Position numbers and translations under genes: made by a program. From positions 1 through 10,709 of the forward strand of contig JAADFA010000054.1 in assembly GCA_013153135.1 (NCBI GenBank): a DNA stretch of 10,709 nt, given 5' to 3'. This document shows positions 1 through 6,855 of this stretch, piece after piece; within the stretch, counting starts at the first letter, position 1; every line of letters starts with the position of its first letter. The DNA is from Chloroflexota bacterium. GTDB taxonomy: Bacteria > Chloroflexota > Anaerolineae > Anaerolineales > DRMV01. Below the pieces are notes generated by a model that saw only the letters and a program-made list of their open reading frames with translations, did no database searches and had not been told where the DNA came from.

Positions 1-2
1 AC

Positions 3-404
3 CCGGTGTACATTCCCGGCGAGGATGCCACGCCGCGCAACTTATTGACCGACGCGCAGTTTGCCACCGTGGGCGGCGCGTACCGCGACCCCTTCACCAC
101 GAGCGGCGCGCAGGTTGACAATCCCGACCAGCCCACGCGCACACTCAAACCCCTGGAGCAGCGCTTTAGCATCACCGGCTACACCCACAGCGACCACAAC
201 CCGGTTCGCGTGCGTTTTTCCATAAGCGACCCCAACGGCAATGCGAGCTTTGACCCGGCCACCTGGCAAATCCGCTTGGACGACATCCTCCCTGGCGGCG
301 CGAGCCTAGTCTTGCCCCAAGCAGGCGTAGCAGACCCGGCCAACGCATATCGCCTGAAATGGATTTACACCCACGGTTACGATGTCATGCCGGGCTGTGG
401 CTGA
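3..404 (+). CDS. C-terminal part of an EEP-family (nuclease/phosphatase-like) protein, 5' end outside window
   Basis: The reading frame is open from the left edge and ends at TGA 402-404, giving 133 visible residues. The only recognisable signature is S-D-H-N-P-V, encoded at 189-206. It matches the terminal SDHxPV motif of the endonuclease/exonuclease/phosphatase superfamily (DNase I, sphingomyelinase and extracellular nuclease types), in which the histidine is catalytic. It is preceded by an acidic, loop-rich stretch and followed by about 65 residues rich in G, P and D that look like a beta-type extension after the catalytic core. There is no membrane anchor in the visible tail. The catalytic N-terminal motifs (an Asn and a Glu metal ligand, and the GDFN motif) would lie outside the window, so activity and substrate cannot be judged. 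The family call rests on one motif. The gene is convergent with the sugar-permease gene. Confidence 0.55.
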   Translation, partial: PVYIPGEDATPRNLLTDAQFATVGGAYRDPFTTSGAQVDNPDQPTRTLKPLEQRFSITGYTHSDHNPVRVRFSISDPNGNASFDPATWQIRLDDILPGGASLVLPQAGVADPANAYRLKWIYTHGYDVMPGCG

Positions 405-562
405 TGCCTTGCTTGTGTGGATCGTTTGGGGGACCTTGCCTTGGTTGCCTTGGGAGCCTTGATCCTGGACGAGCTCTTTATCTCCCCTTCGTCGTGGGAA
501 TTTTTAGCTTTTGTGGGCATCCGTCTTGCGCTAGCACAAAAGCGGCCAGGCTGACTCCCACC
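405..562. other. Short convergent intergenic gap with CCTTG-type repeats and an in-frame 45-codon ORF
   Basis: CCTTG occurs at 407, 434, 439, 448 and 457, the last three at exact 9-base spacing. In the same frame as the upstream EEP-like gene, an open stretch follows the TGA: from GTG 417 to TGA 552 it encodes 45 residues with a hydrophobic segment (LALVALGALIL). No ribosome binding site is obvious before the GTG. It may be a decayed C-terminal extension, a tiny membrane peptide or chance. I do not call it a gene. Confidence 0.3.
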
Positions 563-580
563 TCACCCCTTGAGGCCGCT
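537..580 (-). terminator. Possible rho-independent terminator of the comEC operon
   Basis: On the minus strand AGCGGCC (complement of 574-580, inside the last codons of the permease) can pair with GGCCGCT (complement of 541-547), which is followed directly by TTTTG. An inner hairpin CCTCA/TGAGG fits within the 26-base interval. The stem is short and the U tract has only four bases, so this is a candidate only. Confidence 0.35.
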
Positions 581-1441
581 GCGCGCGATGCTCTCGGTGA
601 ACTGCTTTTGTGTCAGGAAATACAAGACCAAGATGGGCAAAACGGCAATAACCGCACCAGCCATTTGCAGATTCATCTCCGCGCCAGCTTCGTCCACAAA
701 CTGGTACAACCCTACGGCGATAGGGCGCCATTCCGGCGAATTGGTCACCAACAGTGGCCAGGCCAGCGCGTTCCACGTGCCGATAAACGACAACACCGTA
801 ATGACCAAAATCGGCGCTTTGGAGAGCGGAAGCACCACGTACCACAAAAATTGCCAATGGCTCGCGCCATCGATTTGGGCTGCATCGAACAAATCATCGG
901 GAATTTGCGCGAAAAACTGCCGTAACAGGAAAATGCTGAACACGCTCCCCATGAAAGGGATCGTCAGTGCAGGCCAGTTGTTGACCCATTTGATGGGCCC
1001 TACGCGGCCGAGCCACGTGACCGTCAAGAAGTTTGGGATGACCAACACCATGGCGGGCACCATCATGGTGCTGAGCAAAATGCCAAAGAGCAAATCCCGG
1101 CCCGGGAAGCGCATCCGCGCGAAGGCATAGGCCGCAAGGATGCTAAACGTGAGCTCGCCAGCCAAGGTGATGAGGGTAATCTGGACGGTGTTGAAGAAGT
1201 ACTCGGAGAAATTTCCCTCGCGCCAGGCGATGAGATAGTTTTCCCAGTGCAGCTGGCTTGGGATGAGCTTGCCTGCGATGGCCTCGCCCAGGCTCATGAG
1301 AGAGACCGAGACCATCCACGCAAAAGGGATGAGCGCGATGATCGCGCCGACGATCAGGATGCCATATAACAAACCACGCAATACCCAGCGCTGTACCCGA
1401 TAGCGCCATGGCGCGCGCCGGACCGCGTCCGTCTTCGCCAT
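563..1441 (-). CDS. Carbohydrate ABC transporter permease, MalG family
   Basis: This 292-residue integral membrane protein belongs to the binding-protein-dependent (MetI-type) permeases, with MalG-like sugar permeases as closest relatives. It would form half of the membrane channel of a sugar or glycoside importer. The first membrane helix is at about residues 24-49, followed by the usual helices. The EAA loop that docks on the ATPase is clear at about 186-205 (DAAQIDGASHWQ followed by VVLPLSK), and the C-terminal region QFTESIARSGLKG is typical of MalG. ATG 1441 is chosen because AAGGAGGTG lies just upstream; an upstream in-frame GTG at 1471 lies inside the previous gene. That Shine-Dalgarno overlaps the TAA of the DUF554 gene, an 11-base gap. 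No MalF partner, binding protein or ATPase is visible in the window, so they must be encoded elsewhere or left of the window. The substrate cannot be predicted. Confidence 0.9.
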   Translation of the reverse strand: MAKTDAVRRAPWRYRVQRWVLRGLLYGILIVGAIIALIPFAWMVSVSLMSLGEAIAGKLIPSQLHWENYLIAWREGNFSEYFFNTVQITLITLAGELTFSILAAYAFARMRFPGRDLLFGILLSTMMVPAMVLVIPNFLTVTWLGRVGPIKWVNNWPALTIPFMGSVFSIFLLRQFFAQIPDDLFDAAQIDGASHWQFLWYVVLPLSKAPILVITVLSFIGTWNALAWPLLVTNSPEWRPIAVGLYQFVDEAGAEMNLQMAGAVIAVLPILVLYFLTQKQFTESIARSGLKG

Positions 1442-1452
1442 CCCGCACCTCC

Positions 1453-2151
1453 TTAACCCAAGCCCAACCACGCCAACAGCGGCGCAATTACTAGCGCGGG
1501 GAGCAAATTCCCCACGCGGATGGGCCGCACTTCAAGCAGACTGCTCAGGGCCAGCGCCACCAGCAGTACGCCCCCCGCGCCGTTCAATTCTGCCAGCATG
1601 GCCTCGGAAAACACGCCTTGCAGCTGCGCGGCCAGCAGGGTGAGTCCGCCTTGGTAGAGCAAGATCACCACCACTGAGAACAGCACTCCGATCCCCATGG
1701 TCGACGCGAAGGCAAGGGCCGCGAAGCCATCCATAGTAGCCTTGGTCGCCAAAATCTGATAATCGCCCGTCAGACCATCTTGGATGGAGCCCAGGATGGT
1801 CATCGGCCCAACGCAAAACAGCAGCGACGCGGTCAAAAAGCCTTGCACAAAGCGCGACGACGTCCCCGCTGCTGAGCCGGAGGTAAAGCGGCGTTCGAAC
1901 CACGCACCCAGACTGGCGAGCCGGTCCTCGATGTGCAGAGCCTCACCGATAAGCCCGCCCAAAAGCAGCGCGAGCAACACGCGGATAGGGTTTTGGGAGT
2001 CCAAAAACATGGCCACGCCGAGCAACAACGTAAACACGCCCAGGCCGTGGAACACTGTCTGCCGCGCGCGTTCGGGCAACCGCGCGCCGAACAGCAGCCC
2101 TAACGAACCTCCAACCAGGACGGTCGCGATGTTAATCCACGTGCCCATCAT
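1453..2151 (-). CDS. DUF554 family multipass membrane protein (YqgA/YdfK-like)
   Basis: The product is about 232 residues, the usual length for DUF554, an inner-membrane family of unproven function sometimes proposed to be a transporter. The sequence shows about six or seven hydrophobic helices and the family's conserved blocks: CVGPMTILGSIQDGLTGD at about 113-130, FASTMGIGVLFS at about 148-159 followed by YQGGLTL, and IRVGNLLPAL at about 211-220. The start is ATG 2151, whose last two bases are the first two of the TGA stop of the adenosyltransferase gene (ATGA overlap); a second ATG at 2148 is equally usable. GGAG sits about 8 bases before the first ATG. A longer in-frame upstream stretch reading back to 2346 is only the shadow of the neighbouring gene. 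Family membership is secure; the function is unknown and position in this operon does not reveal it. Confidence 0.88.
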   Translation of the reverse strand: MMGTWINIATVLVGGSLGLLFGARLPERARQTVFHGLGVFTLLLGVAMFLDSQNPIRVLLALLLGGLIGEALHIEDRLASLGAWFERRFTSGSAAGTSSRFVQGFLTASLLFCVGPMTILGSIQDGLTGDYQILATKATMDGFAALAFASTMGIGVLFSVVVILLYQGGLTLLAAQLQGVFSEAMLAELNGAGGVLLVALALSSLLEVRPIRVGNLLPALVIAPLLAWLGLG

Positions 2152-2717
2152 GGCGCTGGCTCCGGTGACTGCGCGGGCGTCGCGTTCTGGCCCGCGGCGT
2201 GGTTTTCCCACAGTTCCAGCACAAAGCACAGAGACGACAGTCGGTTGAGGTATGCGAGGATGGCCGGGTTCGTGATCCGACCCATGCGGTGTAGGGTTAC
2301 CACGCGGCGCTCCGCGCGGCGGGCTACAGTGCGCGCCAAGGCCCAAAACGCGCCCCCTGGGCTTTCACCCGGAAGAATGAACGCGCGCGGCGCGGGGACC
2401 TGGGTCTCGAGCTCTTGGATTGTTTTTTCGAGCCACTGCACGTGGTCCGTAGTGAGGCTACGAAAGCGCGCGATGTTCTCAGGTGTGGCCGCGACCTCGG
2501 CCATCATCTGATAGAGGTGCTGTTGCACCTGACGGGCCAACGCGCGGCTGCGTTGGGTTCGGCTGAACGTGCGCGCGAGGCCAAGGACCGCGCTCAATTC
2601 ATCCAATGTACCCAAAGCCTCAGGCTGAGGGTGATCTTTCGACACCCGTTCGTTACCCAAAAGGCCCGTGGTGCCATCGTCACCGGTGGCAGTATAATAT
2701 GCACTACCTTTGCTCAT
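2148..2717 (-). CDS. pduO: PduO-type cob(I)alamin adenosyltransferase
   Basis: This 189-residue cytoplasmic enzyme should transfer the 5'-deoxyadenosyl group of ATP to cob(I)alamin, giving coenzyme B12. Family motifs appear in the right order: TGDDGTTGL (about 11-19) and RVSKD (24-28) form the N-terminal ATP-binding segment, then DELSAVLG (about 39-46), FILPGESPGG (113-122), RTVARRAER (129-137) and YLNRLSSLCFVLE (156-168), the last containing the conserved Asn. Two small departures from the usual sequence are TATGD for TRTGD and LPGES for LPGGS. The last 20 or so residues are a Pro/Ala/Glu tail. ATG 2717 follows GGAGGT and overlaps the comEC stop as ATGA, so translation is probably coupled to comEC; the ORF could be extended upstream to 2798 but that part lacks any family similarity. 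No B12 biosynthesis gene or B12-dependent mutase is nearby. Confidence 0.92.
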   Translation of the reverse strand: MSKGSAYYTATGDDGTTGLLGNERVSKDHPQPEALGTLDELSAVLGLARTFSRTQRSRALARQVQQHLYQMMAEVAATPENIARFRSLTTDHVQWLEKTIQELETQVPAPRAFILPGESPGGAFWALARTVARRAERRVVTLHRMGRITNPAILAYLNRLSSLCFVLELWENHAAGQNATPAQSPEPAP

Positions 2718-5077
2718 GGGCGCCGACCTCCTACGGAGTATTGTACCAAGTTCGCGGGGCGCCCTGTAGCTGCGCCCCAACGCGTGCCGTCGGTCCATAC
2801 GTGAATGCCGTCAACCGCGTATGGCACGAGCAAAGGCACCTCGGGCGGGATTGCGACGCGCGGAGCCGCGCTACTCACCTCCCAAAGTGCGCCGGGGATG
2901 GGACTTGCGACCACCAGCCAAGGCCGCGAGGCTCGCACATGCGCGGCGGAATTCGTTGCCGCGAGCCCTCCTTGTGCAAGCAAATATATTGTTACAGGTT
3001 CTGCCGCGGGCAGGGTGGTTACGTCTGGTTCCCACGCCAACCATGCAGCGAACCCCTGATAGCGCAGCAGCAAAACGCCACCCCGTCGCGTGAGCTGAAC
3101 CAAACGCAGGGTCCACGTTCCCTGGCGCAAGGCTTGCCCGACTTGGCCGAGGTAGATAGGAACGCCTCGCGCGGTCAAATCCGTGTACAGTAAGCGGTAA
3201 GCTCGGTCGCGGCCCGTGGTTGGGAGCCACCACACGCGCGCGGGTGTGTAACGATCAATTACTCGCGCGAGCGCGGCAACCTCTTCACGTCGGTTTGACG
3301 CGATGACCCACCAGTCGAATCGCGGGCCTGCGCGCCAACGCCCCAGGGCTCGCTCTAATGCCACGGGGTCCTCACCGCCATTGATGAGCACCCATCCCCC
3401 TTGGGGCCCACGCAACAGCACGGCTTGACCGCTTGCGGTGGGCAAAAACCACAGGTGCAGCCAGCCATCTGGCGCTGTGGTCACACGCGCCCAAATTCCC
3501 CAATCCAACACAAACAGCAACAAGGCGAGCAAACTTGGCCGCAGCCAAGGTCGCAGCTCGCCTTTAACCCGGGGCCAGCTGAGCCACGCGAAGCCCAACA
3601 ACGCGTAGTATCCCACGACCAATACGCCTGGGATGGGCGGTAGTGCGACCGTGGTTGTGCGGAAGGAGGCGAAGAGCTCCACCATGCGAATGGTGTACGC
3701 GGCCCAAGGCCAAGCCAACCACGCCAAAACCTGCCCCACGCTTGGCACGGCGAGACCGACTAAGACGGCCAAGCCGCCCAAGATCATGAGCGGCGCCTGG
3801 GCAGGCAAGATCACAGGGTTTGCCACTAGGCTGATGAGAGACACACGGCGGAAGTAGTACGCGGCCAAAGGCCAGGTCATAATTTGGGCTGCGAGGGTAA
3901 GCAGGAAAAACTCGCTCACGCTGGGCAGCACAGCCTGAACCCAGGCCGTGGGCAACACCCGACCCAAGATCTGCGCGGTCAGGCGGGTCAAAGGTTCGCC
4001 GAACAGCATCAGGCCCGCGGTCGCTGCGAAGGAGAGCTGAAAACCAATATCACGCAATACCCACGGCTGCCACGCGGCCATCAACGCGGCCGTAAATGCC
4101 AAGGTGGTATAGCCGTGCTGGCGTCGTCCGACCTGTTGCGCGAGCAGGGCCAACCCGCCCATGAGGGCGGCGCGCACCACCGCGGCGTCGGCGCCCACGA
4201 GCACGGTATAGAGCGCAATGGCTATGCCCGCGGCCAGTCCACCCCAACGTTTACCCAGCGCGCGGCCGAACACGCGCACCATCAACCCGGCGATGACCGT
4301 AATGTTGAAGCCGCTGATGACAATGATATGCGCGGTACCTGTCGCGCGAAAAGCGTCGTAGAGATCAGGCGGGATATCACCCTCGAGGCCGAGGAGCACG
4401 CCCGCGAACAGGCTGTATTCCGGTGCGGGCCAGTACTGACGCACCAACGCGTAGGCTCGATCGCGCAGAGCATAGATCCAAGCCCACAAGGCGTTCCCGT
4501 GTCCGCCTGAGATCCAGCCACCCTCCTGGGCGTCCAACACGGCAACCGCACCATAACGAGCCAGGTAGGCTTGATACGTTGAGCCTGGCTGCGGCCGCCA
4601 TAATCGGCCGCGCACCACAATCTCATCACCATAGCGCCACGTGCGTGCGACCTCCCACGGCACGCGCACCAAAAGCCGTGCGTCCTTTTTTAAGGAGATA
4701 GCTTGAGTACTTCTTTCAAGGCGTACGCGTTGCACGCGAAGCACAAAACGAACTGTATTGCCTTCAACCCCCAAAGGGCGTACGAGCACACCCCGCACGT
4801 GTACACGTGCTTGTCGCGCAGCCAAGCTCAGAAGCACAGCTTCGTCCGGAGTGTACTGATGCGCGTATTGGCCACGGGCGAGCCCCAAGGCTAGGGGAAT
4901 AAGCACGATCCAAGGCGAGAATCCTGCCCAAGGCGTGGTCACGCGCCATCGAGGGCGCAGCAGCGCCAAACTCGCCAGGGCCGCGCTCAGGCCCAAGCCC
5001 ACGTACCACGAGCCCCCCACATAAAGCCCGAGTGCTACTCCAGCTAAGAAGGCGCAAGATAGCACCAGCAGGGTCAT
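2714..5077 (-). CDS. comEC: ComEC/Rec2-type DNA uptake channel protein with a degenerate C-terminal metallo-beta-lactamase domain
   Basis: ComEC conducts single-stranded DNA across the cytoplasmic membrane during natural transformation. Numbered from ATG 5077 (787 residues), the order is: two or three N-terminal membrane helices (about 2-66); a soluble DUF4131/OB-like domain (about 90-190); the multi-helix competence domain (about 221-501) with the hallmark RATGTAHIIVISGFN at 244-258; more hydrophobic segments to about 530; then a soluble region (about 538-726) that aligns with the usual metallo-beta-lactamase nuclease. In that region expected ligands are absent: a VGQGDA-like motif reads TASGQA (547-552), the HxHxDH site reads ASNRREEV (593-600) and the HHGS position reads AQGG (701-704). 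The start is uncertain: no clear Shine-Dalgarno precedes ATG 5077, and GTG 5149 is an alternative, but a TGGTAGAAT promoter element at 5112-5120 favours 5077. It is the first gene of the operon and ends in an ATGA overlap. Confidence 0.9.
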   Translation of the reverse strand: MTLLVLSCAFLAGVALGLYVGGSWYVGLGLSAALASLALLRPRWRVTTPWAGFSPWIVLIPLALGLARGQYAHQYTPDEAVLLSLAARQARVHVRGVLVRPLGVEGNTVRFVLRVQRVRLERSTQAISLKKDARLLVRVPWEVARTWRYGDEIVVRGRLWRPQPGSTYQAYLARYGAVAVLDAQEGGWISGGHGNALWAWIYALRDRAYALVRQYWPAPEYSLFAGVLLGLEGDIPPDLYDAFRATGTAHIIVISGFNITVIAGLMVRVFGRALGKRWGGLAAGIAIALYTVLVGADAAVVRAALMGGLALLAQQVGRRQHGYTTLAFTAALMAAWQPWVLRDIGFQLSFAATAGLMLFGEPLTRLTAQILGRVLPTAWVQAVLPSVSEFFLLTLAAQIMTWPLAAYYFRRVSLISLVANPVILPAQAPLMILGGLAVLVGLAVPSVGQVLAWLAWPWAAYTIRMVELFASFRTTTVALPPIPGVLVVGYYALLGFAWLSWPRVKGELRPWLRPSLLALLLFVLDWGIWARVTTAPDGWLHLWFLPTASGQAVLLRGPQGGWVLINGGEDPVALERALGRWRAGPRFDWWVIASNRREEVAALARVIDRYTPARVWWLPTTGRDRAYRLLYTDLTARGVPIYLGQVGQALRQGTWTLRLVQLTRRGGVLLLRYQGFAAWLAWEPDVTTLPAAEPVTIYLLAQGGLAATNSAAHVRASRPWLVVASPIPGALWEVSSAAPRVAIPPEVPLLVPYAVDGIHVWTDGTRWGAATGRPANLVQYSVGGRRP

Positions 5078-5111
5078 TGTAACCAGACCAGCAGATAATT
5101 TGGTCCCCGGT

Positions 5112-5120
5112 ATTCTACCA
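5112..5120 (-). promoter_or_regulatory. Extended -10 promoter candidate for the comEC operon
   Basis: On the minus strand TGG-TAGAAT fits the TGn-TATAAT extended -10 form. The matching -35 position (TCGGAT) is weak. Transcription would begin near 5105, leaving a leader of about 28 bases before ATG 5077. Confidence 0.4.
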
Positions 5121-5190
5121 AAGCGCACCGAGATATCCGAGCGCCACACTCTATCATCTAATAACTAACGAAGAAATCAAAGAAGTACAA

Positions 5191-5229
5191 TTTCCTTAAG
5201 AAGATTGCCTTTTCCTTAGAAGATTGCTT
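5191..5229. repeat. Imperfect tandem repeat, two copies of about 20 bases
   Basis: TTTCCTTAAGAAGATTGCCT (5191-5210) is followed immediately by TTTCCTTAGAAGATTGCTT (5211-5229), differing by one missing base and one substitution. It lies in the AT-rich part of the divergent promoter region, where it could be a paired protein-binding site or a recent slippage duplication. Confidence 0.7.
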
Positions 5230-5482
5230 TGTAGGCAATTGGGCTTTTATCAAAAATCCTTCTTTCGTCTACGGAGTAGCTCAATAGCATTTTCATTTGG
5301 CGGAGCACGAGATGGTGCCGACGCGGACATGTACCTTTACTTCTGCGTATACGACCCGATGCCCGCCTCGTGCTTCTCGAAAAGGCCGGGGGCGCGACAA
5401 CGCAACCGCAAGGGGCGTACGAGCACGCTAGATTACCCAGTTCACATATGAAACGCTTAGGAAAAGATATACATCTCTCGCG

Positions 5483-5491
5483 TGCTATACT
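5483..5491 (+). promoter_or_regulatory. Extended -10 promoter for the Card1-like gene
   Basis: TGC-TATACT (TATACT at 5486-5491) fits TGn-TATAAT with one mismatch. No good -35 element lies 17 bases upstream, as is usual for extended -10 promoters. Transcription would start near 5498, about 47 bases before the ATG, just upstream of the GGAGGG ribosome site. Confidence 0.5.
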
Positions 5492-5544
5492 CCTGCCGTG
5501 GACATCCAACCACTCATATTGATGAGATCTTGGAGGGTACACAT

Positions 5545-6798
5545 ATGCAAGATGGCCTATTTGAGCGTATGGTATTGGCATTAGAACGCATTGCCTCACG
5601 CCTTGAACAAATTGAGCTGGAATTAAAACGTGTTCGAGAGTCCCTTGAACACCTCACAACGCGTGCCAATTCCTATCTTTTGGAACAGCCCTCGCGCTCG
5701 GCTCGCGACCGCACGACCGCGCACCAACCTTGGCCCGCTGAGGCAACGCGGGTTGCCGTGGTCAGCCCCGCGATGCAGGATGTGCCCAAGGCGGGCCGGG
5801 AACAACCGCAAGCCGCGTCGCAGACGACAACGCCCGACGAAACCGAGGTAGATCTCACCAGCGATGGCCTGCTTGGTGAATCAACCCTGGCCCGCATTCA
5901 AGCCCGGCTTTCTCCTCCTCGCGCGGCAGCTGGTTTGGGCCTCGCCGCAGAGCATGTGTCCCCAGACAAGGCTGTACCCTCGCCCACGCGTAGGGAGACA
6001 TCATCCCCCGCGGCACCCGAATCGGAAAGCCAAGCCGTCCGTACGGTCCACGTGCGGCCGGACCCACGCGCAATCCTGCAGGCTTGGCTGGCCCAACGGG
6101 GGCTTCAGCTCCAAAACGTCGCTCTCGTCGAGGCGACAGCTGACCCATGGGATTGGTTCGCCGAGTTCCTAGGCCAACGTTTTGATCATCTGCGTCCCTT
6201 TTACAAACGCTGGAAGCAATCTTTGAATACAGGGCAAAGCTTTTCGCTCCAACTTCAGCAGGCGTCCGCGCGCCAGATCAGCGATACAGTGCAGTTTGCT
6301 CTAGAATTGCAGAAAGCTTCGCTAATTTGCAGCTACTACTATACCAAAACCTCGCGTTTGTTGCGCGCGTTTCCTTGCAAAAGTCCGGATATCATCAATT
6401 TTGTCACGGGTGGCTGGCTTGAACGGTATATCGCCCGCCTGCTATGGCGTTTGGCTACCCAACATGTGACCGAGGCGAACGAGTTTTTCATCTTCCGTAA
6501 TATCCAACTTGTCTTGCCCGATTCCCAGCAAACGGAGCTCGATCTGCTCGCGCTCTATCGCGGTCAAGCTATATGGCTTGAAAGCAAAACTGGCGACTAT
6601 AACGTCAGTGTTGAGCGCTGGCAACGCAACAACACCCACCTTAAGATCCCGCCCCAACGCGCCGGCATCGTTTTGCTCGATATGCCAGGGACTACCGCGC
6701 AAGCTATGTTGCAGACGCGCACCGGTATGCAAGTGGTATCGTTGACGAAACTGACGGACTTCCTCTCCGTGGCGCTTGAGCAGCTCATGGCTGCCTAA
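5545..6798 (+). CDS. Card1-like (DUF1887-type) PD-(D/E)XK nuclease domain protein with coiled-coil N terminus
   Basis: The product is 417 residues. Residues 7-37 form a heptad-rich coiled coil (LERIASRLEQIELELKRV). Residues 49-170 are a low-complexity linker rich in P, A, T, S and charged residues. Residues 174-280 are a helical, aromatic-rich region of unknown role. Residues 285-417 are a PD-(D/E)XK nuclease fold: GGWLERYI with E293, ELDLL with D333 and LESKTGDY with E346 and K348, separated as in the active site of the Card1/DUF1887 endonuclease family, whose members nick or cut nucleic acid. Known Card1 proteins begin with a CARF domain that binds cyclic oligoadenylate; here nothing resembling CARF is visible and a coiled coil takes its place, so self-association is a likely role for the N terminus. 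ATG 5545 is chosen for GGAGGG 9 bases upstream; an ATG-less extension to 5482 would cross the promoter. It stands alone, divergent from comEC and convergent with ileS. Family resemblance is by motif; cellular role is unknown (defence, repair or RNA decay are all possible). Confidence 0.75.
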   Translation: MQDGLFERMVLALERIASRLEQIELELKRVRESLEHLTTRANSYLLEQPSRSARDRTTAHQPWPAEATRVAVVSPAMQDVPKAGREQPQAASQTTTPDETEVDLTSDGLLGESTLARIQARLSPPRAAAGLGLAAEHVSPDKAVPSPTRRETSSPAAPESESQAVRTVHVRPDPRAILQAWLAQRGLQLQNVALVEATADPWDWFAEFLGQRFDHLRPFYKRWKQSLNTGQSFSLQLQQASARQISDTVQFALELQKASLICSYYYTKTSRLLRAFPCKSPDIINFVTGGWLERYIARLLWRLATQHVTEANEFFIFRNIQLVLPDSQQTELDLLALYRGQAIWLESKTGDYNVSVERWQRNNTHLKIPPQRAGIVLLDMPGTTAQAMLQTRTGMQVVSLTKLTDFLSVALEQLMAA

Positions 6799-6802
6799 AC
6801 CA

Positions 6803-6833
6803 ACACGCCCGGAGCTGCGCGCTCCGGGCGTGT
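6803..6833. terminator. Bidirectional terminator hairpin between the Card1-like gene and ileS
   Basis: ACACGCCCGGAGC (6803-6815) is perfectly complementary to 6821-6833, a 13-bp GC-rich stem with a 5-base loop, lying between two convergent genes. On the minus strand it is followed by a T-rich stretch (TGGTTT), so it best serves ileS; the + side has no U tract. Confidence 0.75.
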
Positions 6834-6855
6834 CTGTACGTAGGGGTCGAGCTCA

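Larger units (their letters stand above)
5078..5544. other. Divergent intergenic region between comEC and the Card1-like gene
   Basis: These 467 bases lie between two divergent start codons. Bases 5150-5300 are clearly richer in A and T than the surroundings and hold a tandem repeat at 5191-5229. The rest holds an 8-base inverted repeat (AGCACGAG at 5304-5311, CTCGTGCT at 5367-5374) and outward-facing extended -10 elements. Short reading frames on both strands show no recognisable family and no good ribosome site, and I see no RNA gene. Confidence 0.6.

Noticed and set aside
402..404. TGA read as selenocysteine in the EEP-like gene
   Set aside because: No SECIS-like hairpin is apparent right after it and EEP proteins are not known selenoproteins.
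359..1130. Two overlapping + strand frames of about 190 codons
   Set aside because: They are antisense to the sugar permease, whose EAA loop and membrane helices make it the real gene.
3884..4510. 208-codon frame on the + strand
   Set aside because: It is antisense to the comEC competence domain, with a low-complexity product rich in H, Q, R and G.
5224..5451. 75-codon + strand frame in the divergent region
   Set aside because: No ribosome site and an uneven composition across the AT-rich/GC-rich boundary; no recognisable motif.
5216..5599. 127-codon minus-strand frame in the divergent region
   Set aside because: It runs into the start of the Card1-like gene, crosses both promoters, has no ribosome site and its product resembles no family.
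5078..6855. CRISPR array associated with the Card1-like gene
   Set aside because: The only repeat is a two-copy adjacent tandem with no spacers; no Cas gene is in the window.
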